Shown piece after piece: positions 1-5,661 of a stretch of 7,434 nucleotides of DNA; the stretch's first letter is position 1, and the number at the start of each line of letters is the position of its first letter. The notes under the pieces are model-generated. The model was given only the letters and a program-made list of their open reading frames with translations, was not told the DNA's origin and did no database searches. Origin of the DNA: Chloroflexota bacterium (GTDB lineage: Bacteria > Chloroflexota > Dehalococcoidia > SM23-28-2); assembly GCA_030691665.1 (NCBI GenBank), contig JAUYDU010000236.1:1-7434 (forward strand), in the 5' to 3' direction. The translations under genes and the position numbers were made by a program.

Positions 1-321
1 AGGCGATTTCAAAGCCGCTAGCGACTGGTCGCGGGAGTCTTCCCCAGCGCCAAGCACGGAGCCAACGCCGCCTGGTTGAGGTTGCAGGTGATCACGCATA
101 ACCTGCTCCAGCTACTTAAGAAGATAGCCTTGCCGGAAGAACATGCCGACGCCCATCCCAAGCGGCTGCGCTTCGCCGGCCTACCCCAGGGTAGGACCAT
201 GATGGGACGCCTGGTGAGCCATGCCGGACAAAGCCTGCTCCGCATCGCCGGTGAAGTGTTGGAGGCAATGGTAGCCCCGGGAAGGAGGAAGATACGGGGG
301 TCGGCCTGGGCCGCAACCTGA
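1..321 (+). pseudogene. C-terminal remnant of a DDE transposase, probably IS1380-like
   Basis: Frame 1 reads through to a TGA at 319-321. From about base 40 it gives a protein typical of transposase C-termini: GANAAWLRLQVITHNLLQLL, then a PKRLRF motif, then GRLVSHAGQSLLRIAG with basic residues near the end. From memory of the family, an 'ANAAW..LQV...NLLQLLK' helix followed by 'PKRLRF' and a 'GR.V.HA...LLR.A' helix is characteristic of IS1380-type transposases; I could not search to confirm the family. The copy is broken. Frame 1 has a TAG at 19-21, and a plausible continuation upstream (GDFKASDW-like) lies in frame 2, which suggests a frameshift near bases 30-45. The DDE catalytic residues would lie upstream of the window. 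Part of the element may therefore exist to the left, but this end looks decayed. Confidence 0.55.
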
Positions 322-790
322 GCGGCTTCTGGCCAAAGAGGCTCGACGATAGCCTGTCGCAGCTATCGCGGGGAAGGCGTGCGCCACGACGGGTGGTGGC
401 TGCTCTTTTTCGCCAGAAACGAGGCCCGAACCCCACGCACCTGGCTTCCGATTGAGGCATCCAGCCCGTCTGGGTGCTGCCAGAGGGTCCAAAACACGCC
501 CTCACTCAGAAAGCCCGCCTCGGCTCACAGGAATCCACGGATTACGGGTAGAAGGGAGGTGTTGACTTCACAACCTGAGGCTGCCAGAATCTGACCATCG
601 GCGCCCTGGATGGACCAATGTCCGTGCCCATAGGTGGACTAAAGGTCCTGGCTAACGACAAACAGGCGGTTGAAACAAAGGTTGACAAGCGGATAGCCAT
701 AAGGTGGTTGTGAATGTAACGAGTTGACAACTGGCGTGGTTGACGTTGACAGGGCTGGTCGTTTCACACAACTGGCTCGGATGAAACGAC
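322..790. other. Spacer with repeats, possible IS right-end region
   Basis: I see no convincing coding region in this 470-base stretch; the short open frames on both strands have no recognisable protein character. A perfect 7-base inverted repeat (CGATAGC 347-353, GCTATCG 362-368, 8-base loop) sits 26 bases after the transposase stop and could be a weak terminator hairpin, although no T-run follows. The second half holds a cluster of GTTGAC motifs (561, 681, 723, 739, 745) and an inverted repeat (567-575 with 706-714). The right end of the insertion sequence should fall somewhere here, but without its left end the terminal inverted repeat cannot be located. Confidence 0.5.
681..751 (+). repeat. 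Cluster of GTTGAC(A) direct repeats
   Basis: GTTGAC occurs at 681, 723, 739 and 745, all on the same strand, with the last two in exact tandem; a fifth copy lies at 561. Three copies (681, 723, 745) extend to GTTGACA and so contain TTGACA, the -35 consensus. I found no fitting -10 box 16-18 bases downstream of any of them. The nonamer ACAACTGGC is also repeated, at 727-735 and 768-776. The cluster lies just upstream of the broken gene at 791, so a regulator-binding array or an iteron-like site is possible; its function is unknown. Confidence 0.4.
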
Positions 791-1499
791 GTGGGTTCCA
801 AAGAGGACAGGGAAGCTAGGGAATGGGCGGCAGATACGATAGCCCGACATCTCGACTTCGTCGGTGCGGCTTGGAGGAGTTCACTCAAAGTAATTGGGCT
901 ACCTCAACCGCCTGAACCCAGAGGAGAAGACATCAGAGAGTACTGCTCCGCGCTTTTCGAGTATCACGCGAGGTACCTGTTCGCGTTCTGGGACGTGTTT
1001 CTGGTAGAGCACTTGGATTTGGCGCTATTCGACAGCAGTACATGGGGGTTCATAGACGTCGGAGGCGATGCGAAGTGGCTAGAGGGGGATGGGTCAAAGC
1101 CAGTTCTCAATACGATGGATGCAGCATGGAGCGGCGCGATTAACGTCGCCAAAGTCACAGCGCTAGCCACAGCGCGTTCTGTCATAGAAATTCGTTAGAA
1201 GCGCTGCACATCTCCTGGGATGATCCTGCTGCGGGTGAGAAATGGCTCCGCGACAGTCTCGCCTGCATAGAGATTGTGCTTGAAGATAGAGGCAAAGCAG
1301 GCGAAAGGCATGGATTGATGGAGCAGCAGCCAACTTGAAAGAGCTAAAAGGGTTCTATCAAGATACCCCGAAAGACCAGTTACGAAGGGTACACGATGGA
1401 CGACATCCTGCTGGCCAAGCCAAGCGAGCCTTCGTCCAAGGGATAAAGGAAAGGGTACAGCACATGAGGGAGATCAGCCGCGAAGCACGAAACGATTAG
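791..1499 (+). pseudogene. Unrecognised gene broken by two apparent frameshifts
   Basis: Frame 2 runs from a GTG at 791 to a TAG at 1196 (135 aa, with an aromatic-rich stretch EYHARYLFAFWDVFLVEHLD around residues 57-76). Immediately after, frame 1 carries protein-like sequence from 1195 (LEALHISWDDPAAGEKWLRD...) to a TGA at 1336. Frame 3 then takes over from about 1300 (AWIDGAAANLKELKGFYQ..., ending REISREARND) and stops at TAG 1497-1499, eleven bases before the first ATG of the next gene. The handover points lie near 1185-1196 and 1290-1310. Spliced, the product would be about 235 aa and mostly helical and charged. I recognise no family. The GTG start has no clear Shine-Dalgarno sequence, so the true N-terminus is uncertain. 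Decay is the simplest reading; sequencing error, or two small separate genes, are alternatives. Confidence 0.5.
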
Positions 1500-1537
1500 C
1501 ACCAAAGCGATGTCACAATCTCGAGGTCCACTTCATT

Positions 1538-1545
1538 GGAGGGAG
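1538..1545 (+). promoter_or_regulatory. Ribosome binding site favouring the GTG start at 1552
   Basis: GGAGGGAG lies 6 bases before the in-frame GTG at 1552. The upstream ATG at 1510 has no purine-rich site at the right distance. This makes 1552 the better start for the nuclease-like gene, although 1510 would add only 14 residues. Confidence 0.5.
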
Positions 1546-1551
1546 TTAGTC

Positions 1552-2178
1552 GTGGATAAGAGCGATATCCAAGAGACTCTCGTCTCCCTATACCTGCGTT
1601 TGAACGGTTACTTCGTGAGCAGCTTCATCGTGCATGCGGTCCACGGCGTGGGAACCGAGATTGACATCCTGGCTATCCGGTTCCCACGGCACGCTGAGCC
1701 GGAGCGGGAGGTTCAACCCTGTGAGCACCTTGCGATACCCCCCGGTTGCGTCGACTTCATCGTCGGCGAAGTGAAGAGGGGCTTGAAGAACGTCAACTTC
1801 AACGAGCCCTTTCGGAAGAACCGCAAGAAGATTTGCACCGTACTTCGGCGCTTTGGAGCGTTCTGCGACGCTGAGATCGAGCGAGTGTGTACAGCCGTGC
1901 CGGGCCTTCTTGAGCCCGCGAACGTCAGCAGGTCCGCCACGTTTCCCGAGTTGGATGTGGCGCTGGCCGGCGATGTCGGTATGCAAGCGAAGCTACGGTT
2001 CGTGCCCTTCGCTGCTGAGCAATGCCGCCCCGCAACACGCGCTCGGCCCTACGTGTTCGAAGATGACCTCCTCGCCTTCGTGTGGAAATGCTTCCGACCC
2101 GAGCACCAGCGGCCATGCTCCGACGTGCACTACGACTACGATCTGTGGGGACCTCAGTTTGAGGTGGCTGCAATGTGA
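1552..2178 (+). CDS. Putative PD-(D/E)XK nuclease-like protein
   Basis: An intact 208-aa reading frame if started at GTG 1552, or 222 aa from ATG 1510. Numbered from 1552, the N-terminal helix contains IQETLVSLYLRLNGYFV with Glu8. It is followed by GTEIDILAIRFP with Asp38 and then DFIVGEVKRG with Glu73 and Lys75. This E...D...ExK order, with hydrophobic strands around the acidic residues, is the usual active-site layout of restriction-endonuclease-like folds (PD-(D/E)XK superfamily). That would imply a metal-dependent nuclease acting on DNA in the cytoplasm. The rest (residues 80-208) has a basic patch (RKNRKK) and an acidic and aromatic C-terminus (DVHYDYDLWGPQFEV) and resembles nothing I know. 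No methylase or helicase gene is nearby. The only neighbour on its strand is the broken gene just upstream, which may have been its partner. The fold assignment is inferred from motif order alone. Confidence 0.6.
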   Translation: MDKSDIQETLVSLYLRLNGYFVSSFIVHAVHGVGTEIDILAIRFPRHAEPEREVQPCEHLAIPPGCVDFIVGEVKRGLKNVNFNEPFRKNRKKICTVLRRFGAFCDAEIERVCTAVPGLLEPANVSRSATFPELDVALAGDVGMQAKLRFVPFAAEQCRPATRARPYVFEDDLLAFVWKCFRPEHQRPCSDVHYDYDLWGPQFEVAAM

Positions 2179-2210
2179 AGCGCCAAGGCGCAAGAGCTTG
2201 GAACAGTACA

Positions 2211-3011
2211 TTAGTAGTAAATGGCGTGACCCACACCACCACCGGCGGCGATGACGTCCCCGTTTATGGCCACCGCTTTGGGCGACGCCAGGAAAGCCAC
2301 AATGTATGCTATGTCTCGTGCGTCCACGATGCGACGCACCGAGTTGGCCTGGGCCATCCGCTGCTCTACTTCCTCGGGCGAGAGGCCCTGGCTGCGCGCT
2401 CGATTGGCTATAACACCAGCAGTCGCCTCGGTGCGGGTGGTGCCAGGATGGACCACCGTCACATTGATTCCATGCGGCCCCAGTTCGTCGGCCAGGTTCT
2501 TGGTCATGGCCACTACCGCCACGTTCCGCATGCTCCCAATGGCCGAGCCCGATTGTCTGGCTGCCAGGCCACTGATGTTAATAATACGCCCCCATCCGCG
2601 TTGCATCATGTAGGGCGCCACCTCTCGGGCACACCGCAGGTAGCCCATCACCTTCACATTTACATCTTCCCAAAAGAGCTCGCTGGTGATTTCCGAGAGC
2701 TTGGGGACTGGCCCTTGTCCACCGGGTCTGGCAGCGCAGTTGACCAGTATGTCCAGGTGGCCCAGAGCAGTGGCAGCCTGATGAGTCATGGCCCGGACGG
2801 ACTGGTCGTCACCCGTGTCCACAGGGATGGGAAAGAAGCGCCGGCCAGTCTCCTGTGCCAGCTCCCGGGCCGTGGCCTCCAGCGCCTCCTGCCCCCTGGA
2901 TACAACGGCTACTTCTACCCCCTCCAATGCAAGCTGTCGTGCGACAGCCTTGCCGATGCCTCGGCTTCCCCCCGTCACGATTGCTGTCTTCCCACTGAGA
3001 TCCAGGTCCAT
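2211..3011 (-). CDS. SDR family oxidoreductase-like protein, atypical active site
   Basis: A 266-aa classical-type short-chain dehydrogenase/reductase, a Rossmann-fold protein expected to bind NAD(P). The cofactor motif TGGSRGIG is at residues 13-20. VDTGDD (64-69) and VNCAA (90-94, in place of NNAG) follow. Asn118 and Ser147 (IINISG) of the catalytic tetrad are present. Where YxxxK should come, the protein reads GSMRN: Gly159 replaces Tyr and Asn163 replaces Lys, while the following helix (VAVVAMTKNLADELGPHGIN) and VHPGTTRTE are normal. It may therefore bind a nucleotide without doing standard hydride-transfer chemistry, or use other residues. I chose ATG 3011 because AGGAGG lies 6 bases upstream and the family N-terminus starts there; the open frame extends to 3230 without protein character. 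It converges on the nuclease-like gene with 32 bases between stops, and it is divergent from the flavin reductase gene. Confidence 0.9.
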   Translation of the reverse strand: MDLDLSGKTAIVTGGSRGIGKAVARQLALEGVEVAVVSRGQEALEATARELAQETGRRFFPIPVDTGDDQSVRAMTHQAATALGHLDILVNCAARPGGQGPVPKLSEITSELFWEDVNVKVMGYLRCAREVAPYMMQRGWGRIINISGLAARQSGSAIGSMRNVAVVAMTKNLADELGPHGINVTVVHPGTTRTEATAGVIANRARSQGLSPEEVEQRMAQANSVRRIVDARDIAYIVAFLASPKAVAINGDVIAAGGGVGHAIYY

Positions 3012-3017
3012 GTCGCT

Positions 3018-3023
3018 CCTCCT
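3018..3023 (-). promoter_or_regulatory. Ribosome binding site of the SDR gene
   Basis: The minus strand reads AGGAGG six bases before the ATG at 3011-3009, inside GGTGAGGAGGAGCGAC. This sets the start well downstream of the first in-frame ATG (3230). Confidence 0.8.
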
Positions 3024-3103
3024 CACCGCCAGCGCGGCAGAGCCTCCGCAGTAGCCTAGCACCGCTGTGTGCGTTGGGGCCTTCCACGGGAAACGTGCGC
3101 TCC

Positions 3104-3116
3104 AATGATATATTAC
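3104..3116. promoter_or_regulatory. AT-rich island in the divergent intergenic region
   Basis: AATGATATATTAC is the only clearly AT-rich patch in the 252 bases between the two divergent starts (3011 minus, 3264 plus). It could serve as a -10 element in either direction: TATATT at 3109-3114 on plus, TAATAT at 3115-3110 on minus. No good TTGACA-like box lies 16-18 bases from either, so this is only a promoter candidate by position and composition. Confidence 0.25.
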
Positions 3117-3263
3117 TCGGGCTAACGGCTGACTCGCCTTGCCAGTGCGCGGGCCGGGGATGACTATGGAAAGCACTAGCCAAGAGTGTCCCCCGCAGCG
3201 TGTGACCGGCACGGAGCCGATAGGCACCATGGATGAATCCTCTCCATGTTGGAGGTCAACTCG

Positions 3264-3881
3264 ATGAAGATAACCCCCGGTGGCCCGGGTGGTGAGGGGA
3301 TGTATCAGCTATTGAGCGATGCCGTTGTGCCTAGGCCCATCGCCCTGGTATCAACCATCGGACCTGAAGGCATCCCAAACGTAGCTCCATTCAGCTTTTT
3401 CAACGCCGTATGTTCTTCTCCGCCTACGATCGCCTTCTCAGTATCAAGGCGCCGAGGAGAGTTGAAAGACACCCTTCGCAACATACAATATGGCGGAGAA
3501 TTCGTGGTAAACATCGTTGACGATGCCATCGCAGAACAGATGAACGCCACATCCGCCGACTTTCCACCGGAGATAAGCGAGTTCCAGACAACAGGGCTGA
3601 CTCCCGTAGCCAGCGACTTGGTTGGCGCCCCCCGCGTGGGAGAGGCCCCGGTGAGCCTGGAGTGCAAGCTCGTACAGGTCGTGGAGATCGGTCAGGGGCC
3701 CAGACGATCGGCCTTGATCATCGGCGAGGTGGTGCTATTTCACGTCCGTGACGGTCTCTATTTGGACGGCCGCATCGATCCCCGGCGGCTGAAGGCAGTA
3801 GGCCGTCTGAGCGGGAATCTGTATTGCCGCACTTGGGAAATCTTCGAGATGGTGCGCCCGGTCTACAGACCGGGGCCCTAG
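3264..3881 (+). CDS. Flavin reductase family protein (FMN-binding split barrel)
   Basis: A 205-aa protein matching the flavin reductase-like, FMN-binding split-barrel family along its whole length. These cytoplasmic proteins bind FMN/FAD and commonly reduce it with NAD(P)H, often supplying a flavin-dependent monooxygenase. Hallmarks are VPRPIALVSTIG (residues 22-33), PNVAPFSFFNAV (38-49), the PPTIAFSVSRRRGELKDTLRNI stretch (53-74), GEFVVNIV (78-85), the QMNATSADFP segment, IIGEVV, and the C-terminal DGRIDPRRLKAVGRLSGNLYCRT. I place the start at ATG 3264 because GGAGG (3251-3255) is 8 bases upstream; an in-frame ATG at 3246 would add six residues but has no such site. No monooxygenase gene is visible in the window, so the partner and substrate are unknown. 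It is transcribed divergently from the SDR gene. Confidence 0.9.
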   Translation: MKITPGGPGGEGMYQLLSDAVVPRPIALVSTIGPEGIPNVAPFSFFNAVCSSPPTIAFSVSRRRGELKDTLRNIQYGGEFVVNIVDDAIAEQMNATSADFPPEISEFQTTGLTPVASDLVGAPRVGEAPVSLECKLVQVVEIGQGPRRSALIIGEVVLFHVRDGLYLDGRIDPRRLKAVGRLSGNLYCRTWEIFEMVRPVYRPGP

Positions 3882-3890
3882 TGTGGGCCC
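3857..3890 (+). terminator. Paired hairpins across the stop codon of the flavin reductase gene
   Basis: CCCGGTC (3857-3863) and GACCGGG (3868-3874) form a perfect 7-bp stem with a TACA loop inside the last codons. GGGCCC at 3873-3878 can pair with GGGCCC at 3885-3890 around the TAG stop (3879-3881). The two structures overlap and would compete. No T-run follows (AGTTTCG), so this is not a canonical intrinsic terminator; it may instead stabilise the 3' end of the message or be chance in GC-rich coding DNA. Confidence 0.3.
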
Positions 3891-3977
3891 AGTTTCGTCC
3901 GCCATTGACTACGAACGGGAACGGCGCAGCGAGGGTTCCAAAACGTGGCGCACACTCTCACAACAGGGATAGCTGGC

Positions 3978-4006
3978 TTGACGCAAGGGAAAGGAGACAT
4001 TAGACT
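3978..4006 (+). promoter_or_regulatory. Candidate sigma70-type promoter for the Ldh_2 gene
   Basis: TTGACG (3978-3983, 5 of 6 to consensus) is followed after exactly 17 bases by TAGACT (4001-4006, 4 of 6). Transcription would start near 4013, giving a leader of about 65 bases before the ATG at 4078. An inverted repeat, AGGAG (3992-3996) with CTCCT (4005-4009), spans the -10 box and could be a small operator. Together with the 196-base gap after the flavin reductase gene, this suggests that the dehydrogenase gene has its own promoter. Confidence 0.45.
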
Positions 4007-4077
4007 CCTCAGGTCGCCTGGCGGAATTGCCATTGGCCTTGCAGAACCCCATCCAACACAACTCGGAAGGATGGTAG

Positions 4078-5145
4078 ATGGCTGATAACGAGGTAAGGGT
4101 GCCTGAGAAATCCCTTCGGGAGTTCGCCGAGCGGGTGTTCGTGCGCTGTGGCCTCTCCCAGGAGGACGCCGCCATTGAGGTAGACTGCCTTCTGTGGGCC
4201 AACCTCAGGGGCGTGGACTCCCACGGTGTGCTGCGCATCCCTAGCTATGTGGAGCGCACTCGGAAAGGGTCCATGAACCCCAAGCCCAACATAAAGGTGT
4301 TGAAGGAGACACCCGCCATACTGATGCTGGACGCGGACCTCGCCTTCGGCCCCGTCGTCGCGGTCCTGGCCATGAAGAAGACCATGGAGAAAGCGCGAAT
4401 AGTAGGCATCGGCTGGTGCCTTGTCAGAAACGCCACGCATGTCGGCGCTTTGGGCTACTACTCGCTGATGGCGGCCCGCGAGGGGATGGCCGGGCTTATC
4501 GTCGTGTCCAGTCCGCCCAACATGGCGCCCTACGGTGCTAGGGCCGCTGGAATACACAACAGCCCCATCTCCATCGCGGTCCCAGCCCTCAGACACCGGC
4601 CCCTCATCCTGGACATGGCCACCAGCGTAGTAGCCGGAGGCAAGGTATCGCTGGCTGTGGACAAGGGGGTGTCCATTCCACTCGGTTGGGGCCTGGACAA
4701 AGAGGGGAATCCCACCACCGATCCTCACCAGGCTACAGTGCTTCTCCCCGTGGGCGGCCCGAAAGGCTCGGGGCTGGCCGTGATGTTCGAGTGCCTTGCC
4801 AGTGTGATGGCCGGGATGCCGCTCCAGGAACCTGTCCTGCGCACCAGGCAGTCGGCGTGGCGCGGCTCATCCACTCGCCCCGTGCAGAATGTGCTGGTGG
4901 CTGCCATAGACATATCGACCTTCACTGACCTGGAACAGTACAAGGCGACCATTGACAGCTATATCGACGGCATCAGGGCGCTCCCCAAGGCCGATGGGGT
5001 CGCCGAGGTCCTTGTGCCGGGCGAGCCGGAAGACCGCGTCTACGACGAACGGTCGAAGAACGGCATCCCTTTGCCCTTGGGCACGCTTCAAAACCTGAAG
5101 GCAGTAGCTGAGCAGTTGGAGCTGGACTTTCCCTTCAAGCTGTGA
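4078..5145 (+). CDS. Ldh_2 family NAD(P)-dependent malate/lactate/ureidoglycolate-type dehydrogenase
   Basis: At 355 aa this is the usual length for the malate/L-lactate dehydrogenase 2 family (Ldh_2), whose members interconvert 2-hydroxy acids and 2-keto acids (malate, lactate, ureidoglycolate, 2,3-diketogulonate) with NAD(P)(H). These enzymes are unrelated to classical Rossmann-fold LDH/MDH. Visible signatures are RGVDSHGVLRIPSY (residues 44-57, with the family's conserved His49), LDADLAFGP (84-92), VRNATHVGALGYY (116-128, with His121), PISIAVP (163-169), LILDMATSVVAGGKV (176-190), IPLGWGLDKEGNPTTDP, and LPVGGPKGSGLA, where the family more often has GGHKG. The C-terminal half has VLVAAIDISTF and a VPGEPE...NGIPLP ending. 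GGAAGG lies 7 bases before the ATG; an ATG at 4071 is out of frame. The substrate cannot be told from sequence, and the Pro in GGPKG may point to a divergent subfamily. Confidence 0.9.
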   Translation: MADNEVRVPEKSLREFAERVFVRCGLSQEDAAIEVDCLLWANLRGVDSHGVLRIPSYVERTRKGSMNPKPNIKVLKETPAILMLDADLAFGPVVAVLAMKKTMEKARIVGIGWCLVRNATHVGALGYYSLMAAREGMAGLIVVSSPPNMAPYGARAAGIHNSPISIAVPALRHRPLILDMATSVVAGGKVSLAVDKGVSIPLGWGLDKEGNPTTDPHQATVLLPVGGPKGSGLAVMFECLASVMAGMPLQEPVLRTRQSAWRGSSTRPVQNVLVAAIDISTFTDLEQYKATIDSYIDGIRALPKADGVAEVLVPGEPEDRVYDERSKNGIPLPLGTLQNLKAVAEQLELDFPFKL

Positions 5146-5454
5146 GGCGATTGAAGGTCGAGCGAGTGGCGTAACCGAAGGGCTACGAAAGCCATTTGCC
5201 AAGCTGGTGCATGCAGCGACAGTGAAGCGAGGAGGAGCCAATTCGTTGCCCGCGTGGTCATCAACCAGCTCAAGACGTTCCGGGGAGGCATGGAAGGCCT
5301 TATTCTGACCATGGAAGAGCGGGAGGATGGGAAAGGACACGGGAGTCTCCCCAGGCGAGTTGATGGCATGAGGAGGACTGGTCAACACCCCGTCCAGGCC
5401 ACTTCGAGGCGTCTTTCCCCTCACCACGTGCAACATGCCCACTGTCCACGAAGC

Positions 5455-5485
5455 ATAATGGGGCGGCCACGCGCCGGCCCATTAT
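5455..5485. repeat. Inverted repeat / hairpin, 13-bp arms
   Basis: ATAATGGGGCGGC (5455-5467) and GCCGGCCCATTAT (5473-5485) pair at 12 of 13 positions (one G-G mismatch at 5463/5477) around the 5-base loop CACGC. The outer eight pairs (ATAATGGG/CCCATTAT) are perfect. There is no T-run on either side in the expected position. It lies 160-190 bases before the ligase gene and could be an operator, a factor-independent structure, or a short mobile palindrome. Confidence 0.55.
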
Positions 5486-5532
5486 CTGCCCATGCTCTGG
5501 GATGAGAAGCCGCTCGTGGAGCTGCGAGGGCC

Positions 5533-5548
5533 TTTGACGTTTGACGTC
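5533..5548 (+). repeat. Tandem TTTGACG repeat
   Basis: TTTGACG occurs twice in direct tandem (5533-5546) and is followed by TC, which also creates the inverted pair GACGT/ACGTC. The TTGACG copies resemble -35 boxes, but I found no matching -10 at 16-18 bases. Possible regulator site upstream of the ligase gene. Confidence 0.25.
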
Positions 5549-5649
5549 TGATGTGAAGACCCCCGAGGAAAGGCTGCGCCGTTCTCGCGCGTGCTCGGCG
5601 CTTCCCGGCTGTCTGCCGCCCAGCGGAAGACCGGCCTGGCAATATGGCC

Positions 5650-5657
5650 AAGGAGGG
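5650..5657 (+). promoter_or_regulatory. Ribosome binding site deciding the ligase start
   Basis: AAGGAGGG ends 4 bases before the in-frame GTG at 5662. The ATG at 5644 has only GGCCTGGC upstream and would place this site inside the coding region. This supports GTG 5662 as the start of the PaaK-like gene. Confidence 0.6.
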
Positions 5658-5661
5658 ACAC

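Larger units (their letters stand above)
5146..5643. other. Long spacer with a strong hairpin and no convincing gene
   Basis: About 500 bases without a recognisable gene. An AGGAGGAG-like purine tract near 5229-5236 precedes a short open frame (GTG 5254 to 5505), but the spacing is too long and the translation (Arg/His/Pro-rich, low complexity) looks like out-of-frame shadow. On the minus strand, longer open frames run into the flanking genes and are equally unconvincing. Structure that stands out is a 13-bp near-perfect hairpin at 5455-5485 and a tandem TTTGACG repeat at 5533-5546. The region may be a decayed gene or a long regulatory leader. Confidence 0.45.

Noticed and set aside
1185..1310. 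Programmed ribosomal frameshifting in the 791-1499 gene
   Set aside because: No slippery heptamer or downstream structure is evident at the junctions, and two separate shifts in an accessory region fit decay better.
2180..2191. GCGCC-AA-GGCGC as a shared terminator between the convergent genes
   Set aside because: A two-base loop is too tight for a stable 5-bp hairpin and no T-run follows on either strand.
2175..3059. Plus-strand open frame of 294 codons opposite the SDR gene
   Set aside because: Shadow of the SDR gene; His- and Gly-rich translation with no recognisable motif, and the SDR frame carries clear family motifs.
3012..3230. N-terminal extension of the SDR gene to an ATG at 3230
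   Set aside because: The extra 73 residues lack protein character, and AGGAGG directly precedes ATG 3011, where SDR proteins normally begin.
4009..4728. Minus-strand open frame of 239 codons opposite the Ldh_2 gene
   Set aside because: It lies antisense to a well-supported gene whose third-base composition keeps the opposite strand open; the translation has no family character.
5254..5505. Open frame of 83 codons starting at GTG in the spacer after the Ldh_2 gene
   Set aside because: The ribosome-like tract is about 16 bases too far upstream, the product is rich in Arg, His and Pro, and it overlaps the strong hairpin; it looks like chance.
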